Shown: positions 59,151 to 64,000 of the stretch, in pieces
Layout of the letters: every line of letters starts with the position of its first letter
How positions within the stretch are numbered: the stretch's first letter is position 1
NCBI RefSeq assembly: GCF_030065545.1
Contig: NZ_JASJNC010000009.1
Coordinates: 50,799 to 114,798, forward strand
From: Marinicella marina
Lineage (GTDB): Bacteria; Pseudomonadota; Gammaproteobacteria; Xanthomonadales; Marinicellaceae
Direction: 5' to 3'
Length of the DNA stretch: 64,000 nt
Position numbers and translations under genes: made by a program
Notes under the pieces: model-generated
Told to the model about the DNA's origin: nothing
Seen by the model: the letters and a program-made list of their open reading frames with translations, nothing else
Database searches by the model: none

Positions 59151-60878
59151 ATGAACTATCAAGTACTTGCCAGAAAATATCGCCCGCAAAACTTTCAAGA
59201 AATAGTTGGCCAAGAACACGTCGTTCAAGCTTTAGTCAATGGCCTTGAAAACAACCGGCTTCACCATGCCTTTTTGTTCACTGGAACCCGCGGTGTAGGA
59301 AAAACAACCATTGCCAGGGTGTTGGCCAAAGCTTTGAACTGCCTCGAAGGCGTTTCAGGTAATCCTTGTGGTGTTTGTCAGCACTGTCAGGAAATTAAAA
59401 ACGGCGAGTTCATTGACTTGATTGAAGTTGATGCGGCCTCACGAACTGGGGTCGATGACACCCGCAGCTTATTGGAAAATGTGCAGTATTCGCCGAATAA
59501 AGGGCAGTATAAAATTTATTTGATAGATGAAGTTCATATGTTTTCTAAAAGCAGCTTCAATGCGTTGCTTAAAACCCTTGAGGAACCACCAGAGCATGTG
59601 AAGTTTTTGTTGGCTACCACTGAACCGGATAAATTGCCGGTAACAGTTTTGTCTCGCTGCTTACAGTTCAATCTTAAACGCCTGACCCAAAAACAAATTG
59701 GTGATCACTTGGTATCGCTGCTACAACGAGAATCTGTTGCATATGATGACAAGGCCATTCAGTTAATTGCCCGAGTGGCAGATGGTTCTATGAGAGATTC
59801 ATTAAGCTTATTGGATCAATCACTGGCTTTTGGTGCTGGTCAAATTAAATATGATGAGATACGCAGCATGTTGGGCACCATTGAACAGTCTCATGTCACA
59901 GAATTGTTGCAATTAATCTCTGCCCAGGATCACAGTGGCACGGTTGATAAGATGGAGTGGCTGAATGACATGTCAGTTGATTACACACAGCTTTTGGAGG
60001 ACTTGTGTTTGTTGTTGCATGAAATCTCTTTGGTGCAAACATTGGGTCGTGTAGCAGGAGGCGCCCAATTTGATATGGTAGATGTTAAAAATTTCGCAAA
60101 GGAATTACAGGCTGAAAGCATCCAGTGGTACTATCAGTTAGTGATAAAGGCCTTGGCCGATATCAAATACACGCCCAGTAAAAAAATCAGCTTTGAGATG
60201 GCCATCATCCGTATGCTGACATTTGTCAACAGTTCTGGTGCGGTTGGAACCCAAGCTGTCAATAACACCAATCAGCAGACTCAAACCACCGCCCAGAACG
60301 GCAATCATTCTGCTCAAACAGCTCATGGCAAAGCAACAAACACAGCAAAAACAACAGACACATCAATAGCTAAGCCATCAACCAAGCCTGGAACTGCGGC
60401 AGTCAATCAAGTTTCTGAGACTGTCGATCATGTCAGTGGTGTTGTTGACGATAAGGTAGATGCTACACCAGCAGCTGAAAAAACACAGCAAATTGTCAGC
60501 CATGATTTGGCTGCTCTGACTGCAGAAAATTGGCCAGTAACCTTTCAAAAAATGCAACTAAGAGGTTTGGCCAGAGAGTTGGCCAGAAACTTAGAGTTAC
60601 TTGAAAACACAGGAAATGTCATTACATTTGCAGTGGATGAGGCAAACGGTAATTTCATGACTGACAAAACCAAGAAAGCCGTTGAAGATGAACTGTTGGC
60701 AGGCTCTGATCTTTACAGCATTAAATTTGTGATGAAAAACCAAGCCAATACCATTGCCAGAATGGCTGCACAAGAACAAGCTAAAAAACAAGATAACAGC
60801 GATAATTTAGACCCTGTAGTTGCGGGTTTACAACACCAGTTTGGTGCACAAATTATCCAGAACAAGTTAGGTGATTGA
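59151..60878 (+). CDS. dnaX: DNA polymerase III subunits tau/gamma
   Basis: 575-residue clamp-loader AAA+ protein. It begins YQVLARKYRPQNFQEIVGQEHVV; the P-loop is GTRGVGKTT, the zinc module CGVCQHCQEI, and the DEVHMFSKSSFNALLKTLEEPP block follows. The C-terminal tau part is rich in Thr/Ala/Gln and low in conservation (about 370-475) before a final domain V-like end. No standard -1 slippery heptamer for gamma was seen. It is followed by ybaB. Confidence 0.96.
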   Translation: MNYQVLARKYRPQNFQEIVGQEHVVQALVNGLENNRLHHAFLFTGTRGVGKTTIARVLAKALNCLEGVSGNPCGVCQHCQEIKNGEFIDLIEVDAASRTGVDDTRSLLENVQYSPNKGQYKIYLIDEVHMFSKSSFNALLKTLEEPPEHVKFLLATTEPDKLPVTVLSRCLQFNLKRLTQKQIGDHLVSLLQRESVAYDDKAIQLIARVADGSMRDSLSLLDQSLAFGAGQIKYDEIRSMLGTIEQSHVTELLQLISAQDHSGTVDKMEWLNDMSVDYTQLLEDLCLLLHEISLVQTLGRVAGGAQFDMVDVKNFAKELQAESIQWYYQLVIKALADIKYTPSKKISFEMAIIRMLTFVNSSGAVGTQAVNNTNQQTQTTAQNGNHSAQTAHGKATNTAKTTDTSIAKPSTKPGTAAVNQVSETVDHVSGVVDDKVDATPAAEKTQQIVSHDLAALTAENWPVTFQKMQLRGLARELARNLELLENTGNVITFAVDEANGNFMTDKTKKAVEDELLAGSDLYSIKFVMKNQANTIARMAAQEQAKKQDNSDNLDPVVAGLQHQFGAQIIQNKLGD

Positions 60879-60879
60879 G

Positions 60880-61203
60880 ATGAAAGGTACACTAGGTAAC
60901 ATGATGCAGCAAGTGCAAAAAATGCAAGAACAAATGCAAGAAGCACAAGCTGAAATGGTCAACAAAGAGGTCACAGGCACGGCCGGTGGTGATATTGTTA
61001 AAATCACCATGAACGGACAACAACAGGTCAAGGCGATTAAAATTGATCATGATTTAATCGACGGTGATCATGAGATGATGGAAGACTTGTTGGTAGCAGC
61101 TTTCAATGATGCCTTAAATAAGATTGCTGAATTACAAAAAGACAACCTAGGTGGGTTAACTGCAGGGCTGAATTTACCGCCTGGTTTTAAAATGCCGTTC
61201 TGA
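60880..61203 (+). CDS. ybaB: YbaB/EbfC family nucleoid-associated protein
   Basis: 107-residue DNA-binding protein with the family core KGTLGNMMQQVQKMQEQMQ, then a beta region with VTGTAGGDIVKITMNG and the C-terminal GLNLPPGFKMPF. ATG 60880 has AGGTG six nt upstream; GTG 60871 is an alternative. It starts 1 nt after the dnaX stop and ends overlapping recR, the universal dnaX-ybaB-recR order. Confidence 0.95.
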   Translation: MKGTLGNMMQQVQKMQEQMQEAQAEMVNKEVTGTAGGDIVKITMNGQQQVKAIKIDHDLIDGDHEMMEDLLVAAFNDALNKIAELQKDNLGGLTAGLNLPPGFKMPF

Positions 61204-61790
61204 TGTCCTTAGTAAGCGATTTGATGTCGTCACTGCAAATCCTTCCTGGCGTTGGGCCCAAAACAGCCCAACGCCTCACTTTCCATTTATTACAAAAAGA
61301 CCAGGCAGGTGGAAAGAATCTGGCAGAAACATTACTGGAAGCCTTAGAGAAAGTAGGTGAATGTGAGGTGTGTAGAACCCTTACTGAGAACCAACAATGT
61401 AAAATTTGCACCAATTCACAACGTAAGTACCATAAGATTTGTGTGGTCGAGACACCTGCTGACATAATTCACATCGAAGCTGCCACAGATTTTTCAGGTA
61501 AGTATTTTGTCTTGCATGGCAAACTATCACCTATAGATGGTATGGGCCCGGCTGATTTAAAGTTGAATATGTTGGTTGATATGCTGGCTAAACCTGAGTG
61601 TGAAGAACTCATCATCGCAACAGGTTCAACCCTTGAGGGTGAGACCACCGCACAATATTTGGCTCATTTGGCTGAGCAGGGTGGCATCAAAGCAACGCGT
61701 TTGGCTCATGGTGTGCCACTTGGTGGAGATTTGGAGTACATAGATAACAGTACTTTAGCGCATGCTTTTGCCAGTCGCACAAATATATAA
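61203..61790 (+). CDS. recR: Recombination protein RecR
   Basis: 195-residue RecFOR-pathway protein. Helix-hairpin-helix LPGVGPKTAQRLTF at the start, a C4 zinc finger CEVCRTLTENQQCKIC near residue 58, and a TOPRIM domain with VVETPADI and IIATGSTLEGETTAQYL. The ATG shares its first base with the ybaB stop TGA. It works with RecO (35.5 kb). Confidence 0.97.
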   Translation: MSLVSDLMSSLQILPGVGPKTAQRLTFHLLQKDQAGGKNLAETLLEALEKVGECEVCRTLTENQQCKICTNSQRKYHKICVVETPADIIHIEAATDFSGKYFVLHGKLSPIDGMGPADLKLNMLVDMLAKPECEELIIATGSTLEGETTAQYLAHLAEQGGIKATRLAHGVPLGGDLEYIDNSTLAHAFASRTNI

Positions 61791-61814
61791 ATGCATTAAG
61801 TATAAGGAGCAAAC

Positions 61815-62159
61815 ATGGAACCAACTATATTTGATTTAATCCTCAGTAAAGAAATCCCTGCTGATGTGGTTTATGAAGATGATTTTGTTATGGGTTTTAA
61901 AGATGTCAATCCTCAAGCGCCAGTTCATGTGTTGTTTATACCAAAGGTGCAAATCAAAACCCACAACGATTTGAATGCAGATAATATGGATTACGTCAGC
62001 AAAATTCATTTGGCCATCAATGCCTACGCCAAACAAATTGGGGTGGCTGAAGACGGCTATCGCATTGTGATGAACTGTAACGGTCAGGGTGGTCAAACTG
62101 TTTTCCATATCCACATGCACTTTCTGGCTGGTCGTCAAATGCAATGGCCGCCAGGTTGA
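61815..62159 (+). CDS. HIT family protein (HinT-like)
   Basis: 114-residue nucleotide phosphoramidase-type protein. The triad HIHMHF is near residue 95, with FKDVNPQAPVHVLFIPK before it. AAGGAG lies 6-8 nt before the ATG. HinT proteins hydrolyse purine phosphoramidates and lysyl-AMP. It lies between recR and cmoA with short gaps and may share their transcript. Confidence 0.93.
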   Translation: MEPTIFDLILSKEIPADVVYEDDFVMGFKDVNPQAPVHVLFIPKVQIKTHNDLNADNMDYVSKIHLAINAYAKQIGVAEDGYRIVMNCNGQGGQTVFHIHMHFLAGRQMQWPPG

Positions 62160-62168
62160 TGTTGACTT

Positions 62169-62882
62169 ATGACTGAAAAAGATCGAGTCTTTGCTGAATC
62201 ATTCAGTCAAATCAAAGCCTTTGAGTTTGACCAAAAAGTGGTGTCTGTCTTTCCAGACATGATCAAGCGCTCAGTGCCTGGTTATGACACCATTCTAAAA
62301 GGCATAGCCATGCTGGCAATGAAACATGTCAAACCAAATTCCAATGTCTATGACTTGGGCTCTTCATTGGGAGCGGTTTCACTCACTATTGACCAGGCCA
62401 TTGGGGCTCAAGGTGTGGACATCCATGCCATTGATAATTCACCAGCCATGGTCAAGCAACTTAAAGCCAGCCTTAACGATGTTGAATTAAATAACAATCT
62501 AGATGTGCATGAGGTAGATGTATCGGGATATACATTCAATGATGCGAGCATGGCGGTCAGTAATTTCACCCTCCAGTTCATGCCTGTCAGACAAAGAAAG
62601 CAAGTCTGCGCTGAAGTTTATCAAGGTTTGAACCCGGGTGGCGTATTTGTTTTATCTGAAAAAGTGCGTTCATCGGCCACTTTGATTGATTATTATCATG
62701 GCTATAAGAAGATCAATGGCTATTCAGATATGGAAATTGCGCAAAAACGCCAAGCATTAGAGGATTCTTTGTTGCCTGATAATTTAGAACATTGGCTATT
62801 GCGCCTTGAGGCTGTAGGCTTCAAACAAATTGAAGTGTGGTTCAGGGCTTTTAACTTTATCTCGTTAGCAGCTGTCAAATAA
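62169..62882 (+). CDS. cmoA: Carboxy-S-adenosyl-L-methionine synthase
   Basis: 237-residue Rossmann-fold enzyme that turns SAM and prephenate into carboxy-SAM. Motifs: FDQKVVSVFPDMIKRSVPGY, VYDLGSSLGAVSLTI (SAM binding), NFTLQFMPVRQRK and LSEKVRSSATLIDYYHGYKKINGYS. It is followed by cmoB after a single intervening base, its pathway partner. Confidence 0.95.
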   Translation: MTEKDRVFAESFSQIKAFEFDQKVVSVFPDMIKRSVPGYDTILKGIAMLAMKHVKPNSNVYDLGSSLGAVSLTIDQAIGAQGVDIHAIDNSPAMVKQLKASLNDVELNNNLDVHEVDVSGYTFNDASMAVSNFTLQFMPVRQRKQVCAEVYQGLNPGGVFVLSEKVRSSATLIDYYHGYKKINGYSDMEIAQKRQALEDSLLPDNLEHWLLRLEAVGFKQIEVWFRAFNFISLAAVK

Positions 62883-62883
62883 T

Positions 62884-63843
62884 ATGTTCAAACAACGATT
62901 GGCATCCATCTGGCCAGCCATGAGTGGATCATCATTAGAGCCACACAAGGAGGCCCTCAAATTATTAACTCATTCAGCCATAGATCATATCAATCAAGGA
63001 GATTTAGCCAGGTGGTTGGCGGCTTATGACAGTTTGCCTGAATTGACCGATGTTCAATGGCTAAAACATCAACAGGCCATATCAGTTAAGTCAACCAGTC
63101 AAGTTTCAGCACAATTGACTGAAGCATTAAAGGCTTTACAACCGTGGCGCAAAGGTCCATTTTTACTGGATGATGTTTACGTAGATGCTGAATGGCGATC
63201 CGACTACAAGTGGCAGCGCCTGCAGGAGCATTTGCCAGAACTGCAGAACAGAACCATTTTGGATGTGGGCTGTGGCAATGGTTATTATATGTTCCGCATG
63301 GCCGAAGAACAACCGAGACTGCTGTTGGGCGTTGAACCTGGACTGCTACAAAACGTACAGTTTTGGGCGATTGAAAAGTATGTTCAATCTGGCGCCGTTG
63401 TCTTGCCCTTGAGGGTGCAAGAGTTACCTGTGAATATGTGTTGTTTTGATGTGGTTTTTTCTATGGGTATACTGTATCACCGCAAATCACCCATGGCGCA
63501 TTTGGAGCAATTGAAAAACTTGTTGAGTTCCGGCGGTACCTTGGTGTTAGAAACTTTAGTGGTTGATGGTGATGAGAACACCTGTTTGGTCCCTGTAGGC
63601 CGTTATGCACAGATGCGTAATGTTTGGTTCTTGCCCAGCCCTGATATGCTCTGTATCTGGTTACAAAAGATTGGTTTCAAGAACATGCAGGTGGTTGATG
63701 TCAGTGTCACCACCACAGCTGAGCAGCGCGGTACCGAGTGGATGCAGTTTCATTCATTGCCACAGTTTTTAAGTGCTGATGAGCAGTTAACAACAGAAGG
63801 TCATCCACCGCCAAAGCGCGTTATTATTACTTGTCAGAAATAA
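62884..63843 (+). CDS. cmoB: tRNA U34 carboxymethyltransferase
   Basis: 319-residue methyltransferase that uses carboxy-SAM to make cmo5U34 at the tRNA wobble position. Seen are WRKGPFLLDDVYVDAEWRSDYKW, LDVGCGNGYYMFRM (cofactor site), FSMGILYHRKSPMAHLEQL and the C-terminal RAVWF-like RNVWFLPSPDMLCIWLQK. Length and motifs are normal. No terminator is visible after it. Confidence 0.95.
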   Translation: MFKQRLASIWPAMSGSSLEPHKEALKLLTHSAIDHINQGDLARWLAAYDSLPELTDVQWLKHQQAISVKSTSQVSAQLTEALKALQPWRKGPFLLDDVYVDAEWRSDYKWQRLQEHLPELQNRTILDVGCGNGYYMFRMAEEQPRLLLGVEPGLLQNVQFWAIEKYVQSGAVVLPLRVQELPVNMCCFDVVFSMGILYHRKSPMAHLEQLKNLLSSGGTLVLETLVVDGDENTCLVPVGRYAQMRNVWFLPSPDMLCIWLQKIGFKNMQVVDVSVTTTAEQRGTEWMQFHSLPQFLSADEQLTTEGHPPPKRVIITCQK

Positions 63844-63880
63844 GCTGCAAATCTTTTTTTATCTAAATGTCATAAAGGGG

Positions 63881-63908
63881 TTTACAAGGTTATTTTGTTC
63901 GCTATAAT
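63881..63908 (+). promoter_or_regulatory. Strong promoter at the right edge, possibly for a stable-RNA operon
   Basis: TTTACA (63881-63886), 16 nt, then a perfect TATAAT (63903-63908), followed by a GC-rich GCGCACTCTCTCGGCC start region of the kind seen in stringently controlled promoters. No coding region begins before the window end, and a further TTGCAA lies in the last bases (about 63994-63999) that could be a second -35. The gene it drives lies outside the window. Confidence 0.6.
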
Positions 63909-64000
63909 GCGCACTCTCTCGGCCAAGCTGGTTTGTAAAAAGTGGTTTGGATGGGGGTTTAAAAATTAATTTTGAATGATTGATAAAAAAGTCTTGCAAA

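Noticed and set aside
60240..60800. Programmed -1 frameshift in dnaX making gamma
   Set aside because: A-runs exist (for example GAAAAAACA near 60477 and CAAAAAATG near 60547) but none fits the X XXY YYZ pattern in the zero frame.

Overview
The window is a stretch of ordinary chromosome from a gammaproteobacterium of moderate-to-low GC content (judged by eye). Gene order is gammaproteobacterial throughout: yceD-rpmF-plsX-fabHDG-acpP-fabF-pabBC-mltG-tmk-holB-pilZ, rpoE-rseA-rseC-mucD-lepA-lepB-DUF4845-rnc-era-recO, purM-purN beside a DUF2066/CDP-alcohol transferase/PerM/hda block, ffs-dnaX-ybaB-recR, and cmoA-cmoB. An NhaC antiporter, extra-large secreted or lipid-anchored proteins with GSRI/GSRL motifs, and M56-TonB fusions suggest a marine lineage close to Marinicella or the xanthomonad side of the Gammaproteobacteria. 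That placement is inference from gene order and protein style, not from a marker-gene tree.

Layout. 1-3.2 kb: tail of an RND pump, an APC amino-acid permease, sodB and a DUF924 protein. 3.3-6 kb: fumC overlapping a secreted protein with pentapeptide repeats and a duplicated domain. 6-9.9 kb: NarL-type two-component pair, miaE, a glycosyltransferase whose 3' end runs into an antisense tRNA-Ser(GGA), and a decayed second copy of that tRNA. 10-12.9 kb: nhaC, tesB and an AmpD-type amidase. 13.1-24.2 kb: lipid/fatty-acid synthesis, folate (pabBC), mltG, tmk, holB. 24.2-27.6 kb: pilZ, an orphan, and a large REC-like/GGDEF/EAL protein recalling FimX. 27.6-36.2 kb: sigma-E regulon core, then lepA to recO. 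36.2-39 kb: methylcrotonyl-CoA carboxylase alpha-type subunit and HMG-CoA lyase. 39-42.1 kb, minus strand: vWA lipoprotein, ECF sigma factor, membrane partner. 42.2-49.3 kb, minus strand: M13 peptidase, and a TraB-dusB-DUF349 operon. 49.6-53.8 kb: tRNA-Ser(UGA), a peroxiredoxin, a PHA-system protein, and a BlaI/M56 pair. 53.1-63.8 kb: purine genes, hda, ffs, dnaX, recR, HIT protein and cmoAB. The right edge carries a strong promoter that may belong to a stable-RNA operon.

I see no prophage, complete insertion sequence, CRISPR array or obvious island. The more unusual points are: the tandem tRNA-Ser duplication in which one copy carries a 68-nt insert headed by a palindrome; the vWA-ECF-partner locus whose two non-sigma proteins share an ITV(T/S)GSRIK motif normally seen near the N-terminus of TonB-dependent receptors, with a related TGSRL tail on the M56 protein; the pilZ/FimX-like pairing; and a promoter-embedded palindrome in front of blaI. 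Several genes probably start with TTG overlapping the preceding TGA stop.
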